DNA from: CAVOJV01 sp963696325
Lineage (GTDB): Bacteria; Pseudomonadota; Gammaproteobacteria; Competibacterales; Competibacteraceae
Reading direction: 5' to 3'
NCBI GenBank assembly: GCA_963696325.1
Contig: CAVOJV010000054.1
Location: 1 to 64,000 of the forward strand
Length of the DNA: 64,000 nucleotides
Shown: positions 50,497 to 59,276 of the stretch, one piece after another
Layout: each line of letters begins with the position of its first letter
Position numbering within the stretch: position 1 is the stretch's first letter
The notes under the pieces: model-generated
Seen by the model: the letters and a program-made list of their open reading frames with translations, nothing else
Database searches by the model: none
Told to the model about the DNA's origin: nothing
Translations under genes and position numbers: made by a program

Positions 50497-53400
50497 ATGG
50501 CTTTCATCTTACCAGAATCCTACCCTGTTTCCATTGAAGACTCAGAAATAAACTCCCTAAGTTTCATCGAAATACTTGGGGCCGCAGGCTTTACTCTGCC
50601 TGAGCCAGTTGTCGCTGATGGCGAAATACACCGCTGCCACGTCAATGGCGATAAGTCAGAATCCCTAAATGGCTGGTATGCTTTCCACGGCAACTTTGGG
50701 TGGTATGGCTCGTGGAAAGACCCAGAAAAGCATTGGCACCGCTGGACAGCACAACCAGAAGCGTCGCTTTCCGATGCCGATAAAACAAGCCTGCAAGCCG
50801 CGCAAGAGGCTTTGCAAGCTGAGCTGAAAGATAGGCAGCAGCATAAACACGAGGACGCCCGAGCAAGAGCCAATCGCCTCTGGGAGCGTGCCAAAGAGGA
50901 TGCCAGCCACCCTTATTTAATCGCCAAAGGGCTTACCCAAGCCTATGGCACACGGGTTTATAAGGACATGCTGCTTGTGCCCATGGCAGACCTGGAAGGC
51001 AATATTCAAACGCTTATCCGTATTTGGCCTGATGGTACCAAGCGGTTGTTGGATGGCGGTGACCCTAAAGGCCACTTCCATGCCCTTGGCGCACTCACAG
51101 AGCCCACCTATTTGGCGGAAGGCGTTGCCACAGCGGCCATCGTTCGTGAGGCTACAGGGCACTGTGTGCTGTGCTGTGGCGATAAAGGCAACCTGGTTGC
51201 CGTGGCCGAGGTGTTAAAGGACAAGACCGCTCGGAGAGAATTTATCGTTGCTGGAGACAACGACCACGGAACAGCGGGTAATCCAGGCCAGAAAGCGGCT
51301 AAGGAAGCGGCTGAGATCCTGGCTTGCGACTATGTGATTCCAGATTTCACAGGCTTTGAGGCCACCGATAAAGACAGTGACTTTAACGACTTGGCTCAAT
51401 TGGCCGGATTGGAAGTTGTTAAACAGCAGCTAAAGGAAAACCGTAAGCCTAGCGATGCCAGAGTCATTGGGGGGCTGCTGAAGCTAAATGCCCTGGACTA
51501 CGACCGCCTGAGGGAAGCGAAGGCCAAGCAGTTGGGCTGCCGTGCCAGCACTTTGGATAGCCTGGTCCAGAGAGAAAGAGAAGCTCAAGAGAGCAAGAGT
51601 GGAGGTGGGAGTGCTGGGCAAGCTTTGCTGCTAGAAGATCCAGAGCCTTGGTCCGAGCCTGTGGACGGATCAATCCTGCTTAGCAGTCTGAACGCCGTGA
51701 TTGCCCGTTTTGTCGTTATGCCTGAGGGCGGCCCGGTGGCAGTAGCCCTGTGGACGCTGCACACTTATTGCCTGGACGCGGCCTACGCATCGCCCATCTT
51801 AGGCATTACCAGTCCACAAAAACGCTGTGGTAAATCCACTCTGCAAAGCCTGTTGGCGGCTCTGGTATATCGTCCATTACCTACCAGCAATATAAGCACA
51901 GCCGCCATGTTTCGCTCTATTGAGAAGTGGCATCCAACCTTGTTGATAGATGAAGCGGACACCTTCTTAAAAAGCAATGAGGAATTACGTGGAGTGATCA
52001 ATTCAGGCCACACCCGCGCCACCGCCTTTGTCATCCGTGTAGAAGGCGAAGACAACGAACCCCGCCGATTTACCACCTGGGCAGCCAAGGCTATTTCGCT
52101 CATTGGTAAACTGCCAGACACGATTCATGATCGCACTATCGCCATTTCCCTGCGCCGTAAATTACCCGGAGAGAAAGCCGAAAAGCTGCGCGAAGACAAA
52201 TTGAATTTTGCTGACCTCCGCCGGCAATGCCAGCGGTGGGCACAAGACCATTTGGCGAAGCTGAAAGTTTACGACCCTATTATCCCCACCGGACTAAACG
52301 ACCGTGCGGCGGATAACTGGCGTCCTTTGCTGGCAATTGCGGACACTGCCGGTAGCAAGTGGTCCGAAATAGTTAGAGCCATCGTTAAACAGCTGACCGG
52401 TGGCGATGATGACTACGAGGACGCTAGAGTGAAGCTGTTGGCGGATATTCGGGACATTTTTGCCACAAGCAAGATTAACACGCTATCCTCCGCCACACTG
52501 GTCGAAGCGTTGGTTCAGCTGGAAGACCGGCCTTGGCCAGAATGGAAGAGTGGCAAGCCACTAACACAAAACCAACTCGCGCGGTTGTTGAAGCCGTTCC
52601 AGATTAAGCCCTCTGTGCAACGAATTGGAACCAAAACACCCAGCGCATACGTCTTCGAAAGCTTTCAAGACGCCTTTAAGAGGTATCTACCAGGAGTCCA
52701 AACCTCAACAGTTCAACAACGCAGTAATGACGGGGAGTTTGACGATTCTCAAACCTCAACGCGTAAAGGAGATGTTGAGGTTCAGAAACTCCGGAAACCC
52801 GCGCCACGTCTGGATTGTTTAGGTGTTGAGGTTCAGAAGGGTGAACCCGGAGAGAAAAAGGAAAAGGTGGACGAAATAGGCGGAGAAGACGTTTGTTCCT
52901 CCATTCTGACTCACTATCAAGTAGCGTATCGGCACATCACCGATGAGACTGAAGCCAAAGCCGCGGTCCAAGCGTTGCTCAGTCAAACCAGGATTCTTGG
53001 GTTGGACACCGAAACGACTGGCCTTGACCCACATCAACACACGCTCCGGCTAATCCAGGTCTATGACGGCAACGGTACTGTCTACGTGTTTGACATGGCC
53101 CACCTGAGGCTGTCTACCTTGGAACCACTATGGACCAAGCCCTTTGTCGCTCATAACGCCACTTTTGAAGCCAAGTTCTTACTAAAACAGGGCATTAATC
53201 CAATCCTGCATTGCACCAGGCTGATGGGCAGGCTGGCAACAGGCCGGATCAGGAGCTTACGCCTTGCTGACTTGGCGAAAGAGTTTCTTGGCTGGACACT
53301 GGATAAGACCGCGCAAACATCGGACTGGTCCGCTCCCACTCTGACTGAGAGGCAACTGAGCTATGCTGCGCTGGACGCGGTGTTAGTCAGCAAGCTTGCT

Positions 53401-54657
53401 CAAAAGCTAAATGCAAGACTGTCAGCTATGGGCCAAGCTGTCTCTTACCAGCAGCTTCAAGCGCTAATACTCATTGTTGCCAAGCAGGAACTCAACGGCT
53501 GTCCCTTCGATAGTAAGGCACACGCGGCTTTAGTAGCAGCATGGAAGGCGGAGAAACAAAGTCTGGAGAGCGATATACGCCAACAGCTTGGCAACGAGAT
53601 CAATATTAATAGTGGTCCTCAGCTGGGCGCCTGGCTTGAAAAGCAGTTGCCAGAGGACACCCTTAAGAACTGGCCCAAGACAGCCACCGGTAAACTCAAA
53701 ACCGATAAGGACAGTTTATCGCTCTATGGTGAGCTGCCCATCGTAAAGCCACTGCTTCAGTACAAGCATATAGCCAAACGTATCAGCACCTATGGGGAAG
53801 AATACTCAGCACACAGTCACCCCATAACCCAGCGTATTCACCCTGGCTATTTCATCGCTGGAACCAGGGTAGGGAAGTTTTCTTGTTCCAAGCCAAATAT
53901 GATGCAGCTGCCCAGTGATAGCGAATTCCGGTCTTTGGTGCGCGCTCCTACCGGCAGAGTCATTATCTGTGCCGACTTTGGCCAGTTAGAGTTACGGATA
54001 GCCGCGGAACTGTCTCAAGATGAGACATTGCTGCAAGCGTATCGGGACGGCGAAGACGTGCACACCAAGACCGCGTCAGCTATCGCTGGTGTGCCTATGG
54101 ATCAAGTAACCAAGGCCCAAAGGCAAGCGGCAAAAGCCTGTAATTTCGGACTGCTGTATGGGCAAGGCGCTGCCGGTTTGTCAAACTACGCCAAGGCGTC
54201 CTATGGCGTGGACATGTCGCCAGAACAGGCACAGACAGCAAAAACGGCGTTCTTCAACGCTTACCCTGGCCTGAGACGCTGGCAGCTGGCTACGGATGCG
54301 CAAGCCAGGCAAAGCCGGAAGGTTTACTCCCAACAAGGGCGACTTAGAGACTTTCAATTAGAAGGCAGTGAGTACAAGCTGACGGAAGCCCTCAACACAG
54401 CTGTGGCCAGCAGTGCCGCAGACGTGCTGATAGTCAGCCTCATCAAACTCGACAAAGCCTTAGCGGGTATTGACGCCCATTTGATTGCCCATGTCCATGA
54501 CGAGATTTTGCTGGAAGCGAGCGAACAGGCTGCCGAGGTGGCCAAGCTGATACTCACCCAAGCAATGGTCGAAGGTTTCCTGGACGTCTTCCCCAACGCC
54601 AGCACCGTGGGTCTGGTGGAGGCCAACCAAGGCAACACGTGGGCCGAGGCGAAATGA
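50497..54657 (+). CDS. Primase-like / ATPase / 3'-5' exonuclease / family A DNA polymerase fusion
   Basis: A 1386-residue protein with four parts. (1) About 1-320: primase-type N-terminus (HFHALG..TYLAEGVATAAIV, VAGDNDHGTAG), a TOPRIM with the Glu and D-x-D residues. (2) About 400-720: DUF3631-type ATPase with ITSPQKRCGKSTLQSLL (Walker A) and TLLIDEADTFL (Walker B). (3) About 805-990: DEDDy exonuclease with GLDTETTGLD, PFVAHNATFEAKFL and LSYAALDAVLV. (4) About 1000-1386: PolA palm with motif A ICADFGQLELRIAAEL, motif B RQAAKACNFGLLYGQG and motif C HVHDEILLEA. All catalytic residues appear intact. ATG 50497 has GGAG upstream. TOPRIM-DUF3631 proteins are known from phages; joining them to an exonuclease-polymerase gives nearly a whole replisome in one chain. 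It is followed by a coupled small gene. Confidence 0.92.
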   Translation: MAFILPESYPVSIEDSEINSLSFIEILGAAGFTLPEPVVADGEIHRCHVNGDKSESLNGWYAFHGNFGWYGSWKDPEKHWHRWTAQPEASLSDADKTSLQAAQEALQAELKDRQQHKHEDARARANRLWERAKEDASHPYLIAKGLTQAYGTRVYKDMLLVPMADLEGNIQTLIRIWPDGTKRLLDGGDPKGHFHALGALTEPTYLAEGVATAAIVREATGHCVLCCGDKGNLVAVAEVLKDKTARREFIVAGDNDHGTAGNPGQKAAKEAAEILACDYVIPDFTGFEATDKDSDFNDLAQLAGLEVVKQQLKENRKPSDARVIGGLLKLNALDYDRLREAKAKQLGCRASTLDSLVQREREAQESKSGGGSAGQALLLEDPEPWSEPVDGSILLSSLNAVIARFVVMPEGGPVAVALWTLHTYCLDAAYASPILGITSPQKRCGKSTLQSLLAALVYRPLPTSNISTAAMFRSIEKWHPTLLIDEADTFLKSNEELRGVINSGHTRATAFVIRVEGEDNEPRRFTTWAAKAISLIGKLPDTIHDRTIAISLRRKLPGEKAEKLREDKLNFADLRRQCQRWAQDHLAKLKVYDPIIPTGLNDRAADNWRPLLAIADTAGSKWSEIVRAIVKQLTGGDDDYEDARVKLLADIRDIFATSKINTLSSATLVEALVQLEDRPWPEWKSGKPLTQNQLARLLKPFQIKPSVQRIGTKTPSAYVFESFQDAFKRYLPGVQTSTVQQRSNDGEFDDSQTSTRKGDVEVQKLRKPAPRLDCLGVEVQKGEPGEKKEKVDEIGGEDVCSSILTHYQVAYRHITDETEAKAAVQALLSQTRILGLDTETTGLDPHQHTLRLIQVYDGNGTVYVFDMAHLRLSTLEPLWTKPFVAHNATFEAKFLLKQGINPILHCTRLMGRLATGRIRSLRLADLAKEFLGWTLDKTAQTSDWSAPTLTERQLSYAALDAVLVSKLAQKLNARLSAMGQAVSYQQLQALILIVAKQELNGCPFDSKAHAALVAAWKAEKQSLESDIRQQLGNEININSGPQLGAWLEKQLPEDTLKNWPKTATGKLKTDKDSLSLYGELPIVKPLLQYKHIAKRISTYGEEYSAHSHPITQRIHPGYFIAGTRVGKFSCSKPNMMQLPSDSEFRSLVRAPTGRVIICADFGQLELRIAAELSQDETLLQAYRDGEDVHTKTASAIAGVPMDQVTKAQRQAAKACNFGLLYGQGAAGLSNYAKASYGVDMSPEQAQTAKTAFFNAYPGLRRWQLATDAQARQSRKVYSQQGRLRDFQLEGSEYKLTEALNTAVASSAADVLIVSLIKLDKALAGIDAHLIAHVHDEILLEASEQAAEVAKLILTQAMVEGFLDVFPNASTVGLVEANQGNTWAEAK
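52699..52838. repeat. Inverted CCTCAAC/GTTGAGG repeats in the linker of the fusion gene
   Basis: CAAACCTCAAC occurs at 52699-52709 and 52750-52760; GTTGAGGTTCAGAA occurs at 52774-52787 and 52825-52838. The two classes share the core CCTCAAC in opposite orientation. They encode the low-complexity linker (V-Q-T-S-T..., V-E-V-Q-K) between the ATPase and the exonuclease. They could be a DNA signal kept inside a tolerant linker or just linker duplications. Confidence 0.6.
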
Positions 54658-54860
54658 GTGGGAGGCCTGACTCCGCCCCCAGGGATTACTGGCTGAGGGT
54701 GTGGGAGGGTTGGAAACGCTATGCCATCACGAGCCACCACCAAGGCCAAATTATGCTAACTATGCAAACGGTCGGATCCAACTCTTCGGGGGGATTCCGT
54801 AACAACTCATCGATGTTTAGCATCAGGGCAACTCCTCGAAACAGGGCTCAATGGTCTTAA
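54654..54860 (+). CDS. Small 68-residue protein coupled to the polymerase fusion gene
   Basis: ATG 54654 overlaps the fusion stop (ATGA). MSGRPDSAPRDYWLRVWEGWKRY... is basic and tryptophan-rich at its start; the second half looks less protein-like. Coupling supports translation. It might be a truncated gene, since non-coding sequence and an insertion element follow. The 80 bp up to 54941 show nothing recognisable. Confidence 0.45.
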   Translation: MSGRPDSAPRDYWLRVWEGWKRYAITSHHQGQIMLTMQTVGSNSSGGFRNNSSMFSIRATPRNRAQWS

Positions 54861-54941
54861 CTTTCACCAGAGATGGCGTTGTTGTCCAACCCTCGGACGG
54901 CGTTCGCTCGGTTCGCCTATTCAAACTAATCAGCGCTCTAG

Positions 54942-56445
54942 CAGCCTGTCGGGTTTAATATTTCTGAAGTGTTTTTGGGCGTATTTTTGGCGTTTTTTAT
55001 AAGAATTAGGGCATTTTTTCCCGATTTTCCTTGCTACGGGCGCAATACGGCCATCCGTTTCACATTCCACGCCAAACACACCAGCGTCCATTCGTTTTTA
55101 ACGTTCGCCAACCCACGGGTCAGAAACTGGCGAAAGCCCAAGACACCTTTGATGATTCCAAAGACGGGTTCAACCGTCTGTTTGCGCAGGGCATAGAGCG
55201 CTCGCCCCTGGCGCGTCTTAAAACGGTGCTTCATCCGCTCCATCGGAGTAGATCCGTCTGGTAAGGCTGGCGGATTGTCGTCAAACCGCTCCTGCCACGG
55301 GGTATGATGGCTCTCCCGTTTGAGCGCGATCATCGGTTCGATCCGGGCTTTGTCACAGACCTCGACATTCTGCTCGCTGAGATAGCCGTTATCCGCCATG
55401 AGGCTATGAGGACGAGCAACATCTTGGGGAAGAGCGCCCAGTTGTTCGACAGCGGGCTCGATCTGCTGCTTGTCGTTGACATCCTGGGTCACGCTAGGCA
55501 CCAAAATCAGCATGGAGTCAACGTCTACCACGGCCTGAGCGTTGTAACACTGCTCGAATCCACCTCCAGCCACCGGCATGATCCGAGACTCCCCGTCGGT
55601 GTGGTTGACTTGGTCGGTGGGGTGTGGAATGGGACTTGGCGGCGTCGGTTCCTTGCCGCGCGGCTTTTTTCCAGTAGCGGCTTCCTTGGCTTGACGGGCC
55701 GCCATCTTGGCTGCGTACTCGGCTTGTTCACCCTCATAACGTTGCCGTGCCCGCGCCTCAATCTCCCGTTTGGCCTCGGTGATCGCTGCCAACCGATCCT
55801 CTCGACGCTGAAGCTCTTCTGGCAGATTCATCCCCTCCGGGAGCGCCGTCGCCGCATCCGCCAACTTGAGTAACTCCGCCACCTCGGCCTTGAGCTTTGC
55901 CTCGAGTTGCTCGGCATGAGCATACGACAGCGCACTATGGCGACTGGCATTGGCGTGAATCTTGGTACCATCCAGACTGACCCTGCCAAAACGACTCATG
56001 CCGTTCTCCCTTGCCACTCGGAGTACCTGCACGAAGATCTCTTCAAACTCCTTCTTGAACTGCTTGCGGAACGTCGCCAGCGTGTCATGATCCGGATGCA
56101 GATTACAGGCAATGTAGCGAAAGGGAATGGAATCGTCGGTGGCGCGCTCGATTTTGCGACTGGAGAAGATCCCCGTGGCATAGGCGTAGATGAGGAGCGC
56201 CAGGAGCAGACTGGGTGGGTAGGCCTCATGCCCTCGGCCTGCATAGCTCTGCTCTATGGCAGACAGATCCAGGCTCTCCACAATCTCCACAATACAGCGA
56301 GCCAGGTGACCCTCGGGCAGGCACGCCTGAATCAAGATCGACGTGGCCAAATCGCTCTCGCGGTCAATCGAACGAAAACGCTGCATCAGAATCTTCCCAG
56401 GGTATCAATGCCGCCATTCTACACGGCAGAAAGCCCGACAGGCTG
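54942..56445 (-). mobile_element. IS1182-family insertion sequence with CTAG target duplication
   Basis: A 1504-bp element. Ends CAGCCTGTCGGG (54942-54953) and CCCGACAGGCTG (56434-56445) are perfect inverted repeats. The palindromic tetranucleotide CTAG flanks both ends (54938-54941 and 56446-56449), as known for IS1182-type elements. It carries one intact transposase gene, so it looks active. Confidence 0.92.
55034..56386 (-). CDS. IS1182-family transposase
   Basis: A 450-residue DDE transposase. The N-terminal DUF772-type domain contains HEAYPPSLLLALLIYAYATG and SSRKIERATDDSIPFRYIA. The catalytic core has VSLDGTKIHANASRHSALSY (first D), SLMADNGYLSEQNVEVC (second D) and the C-terminal YALRKQTVEPVFGIIKGVLG (E). 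Full length and in frame. Confidence 0.95.
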   Translation of the reverse strand: MQRFRSIDRESDLATSILIQACLPEGHLARCIVEIVESLDLSAIEQSYAGRGHEAYPPSLLLALLIYAYATGIFSSRKIERATDDSIPFRYIACNLHPDHDTLATFRKQFKKEFEEIFVQVLRVARENGMSRFGRVSLDGTKIHANASRHSALSYAHAEQLEAKLKAEVAELLKLADAATALPEGMNLPEELQRREDRLAAITEAKREIEARARQRYEGEQAEYAAKMAARQAKEAATGKKPRGKEPTPPSPIPHPTDQVNHTDGESRIMPVAGGGFEQCYNAQAVVDVDSMLILVPSVTQDVNDKQQIEPAVEQLGALPQDVARPHSLMADNGYLSEQNVEVCDKARIEPMIALKRESHHTPWQERFDDNPPALPDGSTPMERMKHRFKTRQGRALYALRKQTVEPVFGIIKGVLGFRQFLTRGLANVKNEWTLVCLAWNVKRMAVLRP

Positions 56446-56485
56446 CTAGCGGCGGCGATAAAGGCAACCGTTCATATTAATCGCG

Positions 56486-57373
56486 TCAGTCCATCTTAAC
56501 GGCTGGGGGTGCCTGACCATTTTCCAAACTGTAGCGCAACAGCCGTGCGGGCCGATGTTGCGCTTCCAGCGACATCACTCGCTGATAGGCTTCCAAACGC
56601 CATATTTCGCCCTGGCTTGCTAGCCACAGGGCCTCCAGAGTTTGCCGGATGTCGGCGTCCGTGATGCCTGCCAATGTCGCGGGAGGCGGCAGCGGGGTCA
56701 CCGGTACGACCTCGACAGCTACTGCTGCCTGGCGTTGAGCGTCGCTGATGATCAGTCGGTACTGTCCCGGTGTCAGTGGCAGGGACGCGGTCTTGAACGG
56801 TTGGGTGTTACCGCCCGGCGCGGCAATATCCGACTGTTTCATGATTTCCTTGCCGGCAGCGTTGGTCAGGCGGACCTGATAGGGTGGCTCGCCGCCTTGC
56901 CAAGCCAGATACAGAGGCCGTGTGCCGGCACTCAGCCGGGTTGTTGCACTTGGCACCAGCGGCAGACTGATGGGCTGGACAGGTTCGCCCCGCGTATAGA
57001 TACCGATCACCGGTCGATCTACCTCTTCCAGCCGTTGTTTAGTCAGCCAGGAACAGAGGCCATGCCATAGATTATCCAGCGCTGCCGGCGGCTGGCCCTG
57101 ATCCCGGATAATGTAGGGCGAGTTGTTTTTCCGAATCTCGATCCGACTGCCATCGTCCTGTTTCAACGAGAGGACACTGCCGTCCACCAACACGAACAGC
57201 CGGTCATTCGGCTGTAATTGCCGGTAGATCTCGACAGGTAGCGTCTGGTTATCCCGTTCCAGCCGAAAATCGTCAGGTTCCCCGGTGAAATCCACGATCC
57301 AGGTCGCTGCCGACGCCGTGACGCTGACGGCTAGAAGCAACAAGCTACCGAGCGATGTCATACAACGGTTCAT
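56486..57373 (-). CDS. Periplasmic protein of unknown function, operon partner of CHASE2 protein
   Basis: A 295-residue protein. Signal peptide MNRCMTSLGSLLLLAVSVTA, cleavage after ASA. The first half has EIYRQLQPNDRLFVLVDGSV and IRDQGQPPAALDNLWHGLCS; the second an Ig-like stretch (RPLYLAWQGGEPPYQVRLTN) and a helical end. No family recognised with confidence; it is reminiscent in position of the small periplasmic proteins found with CHASE2 and CHAT genes in cyanobacteria. ATG 57373 has a strong GGAGG, and the gene lies 29 bp after the CHASE2 gene. Confidence 0.7.
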   Translation of the reverse strand: MNRCMTSLGSLLLLAVSVTASAATWIVDFTGEPDDFRLERDNQTLPVEIYRQLQPNDRLFVLVDGSVLSLKQDDGSRIEIRKNNSPYIIRDQGQPPAALDNLWHGLCSWLTKQRLEEVDRPVIGIYTRGEPVQPISLPLVPSATTRLSAGTRPLYLAWQGGEPPYQVRLTNAAGKEIMKQSDIAAPGGNTQPFKTASLPLTPGQYRLIISDAQRQAAVAVEVVPVTPLPPPATLAGITDADIRQTLEALWLASQGEIWRLEAYQRVMSLEAQHRPARLLRYSLENGQAPPAVKMD

Positions 57374-57402
57374 AACCACCTCCAAAAGAACGAGTCTTAA
57401 AT

Positions 57403-58902
57403 TCAATGGGTCGTGATGCTGTGCCGGGCATGCCGCTGTTCCTCGAAGCGGGCGGCCATCCAGTGCAGCGCCACGGCGCAAAAAGGAATGACGAAATCCA
57501 ACCAGACTCCGGCCTTGAACCAGTAATAGCTGACCGGCAGCAGGGCGATGATGATGATCAGACTGGCGACCAGCATCGCCCGGAAGGAGCGTAAGCCGGC
57601 AAAGATCAGGCTGCTCAGGACAATCAACACCACGGTGATCAGCAACTTGAGGTACAGGGACGGCGGCTTGATTTCTTCATGCTGGTGCAGGGAGTGAATG
57701 GCATTGACCAGCACCAGAAAACCTGGCATCTGGCCCAGCGGCGTCAGGTACAGATCACGACTTTCCCAGAAGCTACCGCCGATAACTACCACCCGCCCGG
57801 TGACGGCATCCCTGGCCACCGGCTTGTTCCCATCGGTAATCAGCAGAGCGCTGAACACCGATAATAGAGGCGCTGAGGCTCCATCCAGTCGAGGCAGGGT
57901 CGGGTAAGCCTCGCCGGGATGCAGTTGCCAGGGCAGCTCATAGATGAGGCGTTGGGCTATCCCTTCGGGCTGGGCGCTCAATTTCATACCGGCAATGGCA
58001 AGCGTTTCTCCATGATGATAGGAAGGGCGTTCGTCGCACTGCGCCGGCGCCAGGGTCTGTAAGGCCGTGTGCACCTGCTTGGCCACTTTTCCAGGGTCCT
58101 CATGGGGTTGACGCAGCAAGGCGACCGCCAGCAGTTGCAGGGAAGGAATCACCACCGGCTGCCGGGTCTGTTCATCACAGGTGATCTGCCACAAGCGCCA
58201 GCGTCGCAACAGTTGTCCCTGGTCCAGTTCGAACAGGGTCGATCCCCACTGGATCAGGGGTGAAGCGGCAATGCGACCGTCCTGTTCCAGAAAAGAGCGC
58301 CGCTCGGTCGGCAGGGCATGCTGCCCCGGCAACGGCGAGCGGAAGGCACGCGCCAGCAGCAGCGGCGGTTTACCGGCGGCGCCATAGTTGGCCAGATAGT
58401 CCTGCAGCGCTTGATCGGCAGCCAGATCATGCCCACGTTGGCTCAGGTCGACATCCACGATCACCAGCGCCGCTCCACCCTGCACGGCGTAATCGATCAG
58501 TTTGAGCAGGCGGTCGCGGGGGACGTGAAAAGGCTCGTTCCAGGCGCGATAGGTCGGCTCGTCGATGTCCAGTATCACGAAAGGTGTGGCCGGTTTGTCG
58601 ATCGTGGTGGCCTGCTGAAGATTCATGATCCCGTCAATGGCCATGTCTTCGAGTTCCTGCAGCCAAGCCAGATGATGGTGCATGAAATGGAGTGCGATTT
58701 CGATGATGACGCCAGCCAGTATACCGATCAGCAGATGTCGCTGGAAGGCACTCCGCGCCCACCACCCGCTTTGCACGCGCTGTGTCGCGCTCGACAACCT
58801 CTGTCCGATGTACCGGGGCGCTGTCCAAAGTCGGGCCGGTAGTCCGGTCAACCAAGCCAGGCGCGACGTTGCCGCGGGTTCAGGCGATTGCGCTTCACTC
58901 AT
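57403..58902 (-). CDS. CHASE2-domain membrane sensor protein without output domain
   Basis: A 499-residue protein. One N-terminal membrane helix (HLLIGILAGVIIEIALHFM), then a periplasmic CHASE2 domain with FVILDIDEPTYRAWNEP, VIVDVDLSQRGHDL and GRVVVIGGSFWESRDLYLTP, then three C-terminal membrane helices (LLITVVLIVLSSLIFAGL onwards) and a short tail. No kinase, cyclase or GGDEF follows, so signalling must pass to a partner. It forms an operon with the gene at 56486. Confidence 0.88.
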   Translation of the reverse strand: MSEAQSPEPAATSRLAWLTGLPARLWTAPRYIGQRLSSATQRVQSGWWARSAFQRHLLIGILAGVIIEIALHFMHHHLAWLQELEDMAIDGIMNLQQATTIDKPATPFVILDIDEPTYRAWNEPFHVPRDRLLKLIDYAVQGGAALVIVDVDLSQRGHDLAADQALQDYLANYGAAGKPPLLLARAFRSPLPGQHALPTERRSFLEQDGRIAASPLIQWGSTLFELDQGQLLRRWRLWQITCDEQTRQPVVIPSLQLLAVALLRQPHEDPGKVAKQVHTALQTLAPAQCDERPSYHHGETLAIAGMKLSAQPEGIAQRLIYELPWQLHPGEAYPTLPRLDGASAPLLSVFSALLITDGNKPVARDAVTGRVVVIGGSFWESRDLYLTPLGQMPGFLVLVNAIHSLHQHEEIKPPSLYLKLLITVVLIVLSSLIFAGLRSFRAMLVASLIIIIALLPVSYYWFKAGVWLDFVIPFCAVALHWMAARFEEQRHARHSITTH

Positions 58903-59012
58903 GGTAGGATAAGTACCTGTATGTTGTAGTCGATCAAAATAGACGAACCCCATTGATCGATTTGTCGCTGGTTTCGATTCCCGGGCTGAATCGGGTGAGG
59001 ACGGGGCTATTC

Positions 59013-59276
59013 ATGACTCACATTCTGACTATACCCTACGGTGATGCCGTACTGCTCGAAGCGAGCCTGACGCGCGAAGAATTCGAGCGTGAGGCGGTCT
59101 TTATCCTCGCCGCCAAGTTGTATGAGTTGGGTCGGTTGTCGTCCGGTAAGGCGGCTGACCTTTGCGGTAAAGGGCGGGTGGATTTTCTGCTTTCGCTGCC
59201 GCGGGTTGGCGTATCCATCAGTAACCTGCGGCCGGAAGACGCCGCTGACGAGGTGGCCTTTGCCCAACGAAGTTGA
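59013..59276 (+). CDS. UPF0175-family antitoxin
   Basis: An 87-residue protein. The core EREAVFILAAKLYELGRLSS followed by GKAADLCGKGRVDFLLSLPR is the UPF0175 helix-turn-helix pattern. It overlaps the start of the downstream DUF3368 gene, the usual pairing. The gene lies divergently from the CHASE2 gene, about 110 bp away. Confidence 0.85.
   Translation: MTHILTIPYGDAVLLEASLTREEFEREAVFILAAKLYELGRLSSGKAADLCGKGRVDFLLSLPRVGVSISNLRPEDAADEVAFAQRS

Larger units (their letters stand above)
46890..54941 (+). mobile_element. Integrated element next to tRNA-Leu with its own replication module
   Basis: It starts right after the tRNA with a tyrosine-recombinase gene and continues with at least six rightward, overlapping or closely spaced genes up to the polymerase fusion, ending before or beyond the IS1182-type element. 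All genes point the same way and codon use is less GC-rich than in the flanks. No structural, packaging or conjugation genes are seen, so it is a satellite-like or plasmid-like integrative element. A second copy of the tRNA 3' end (attR) was not found by eye before 64000, so the right boundary is uncertain. Confidence 0.7.
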
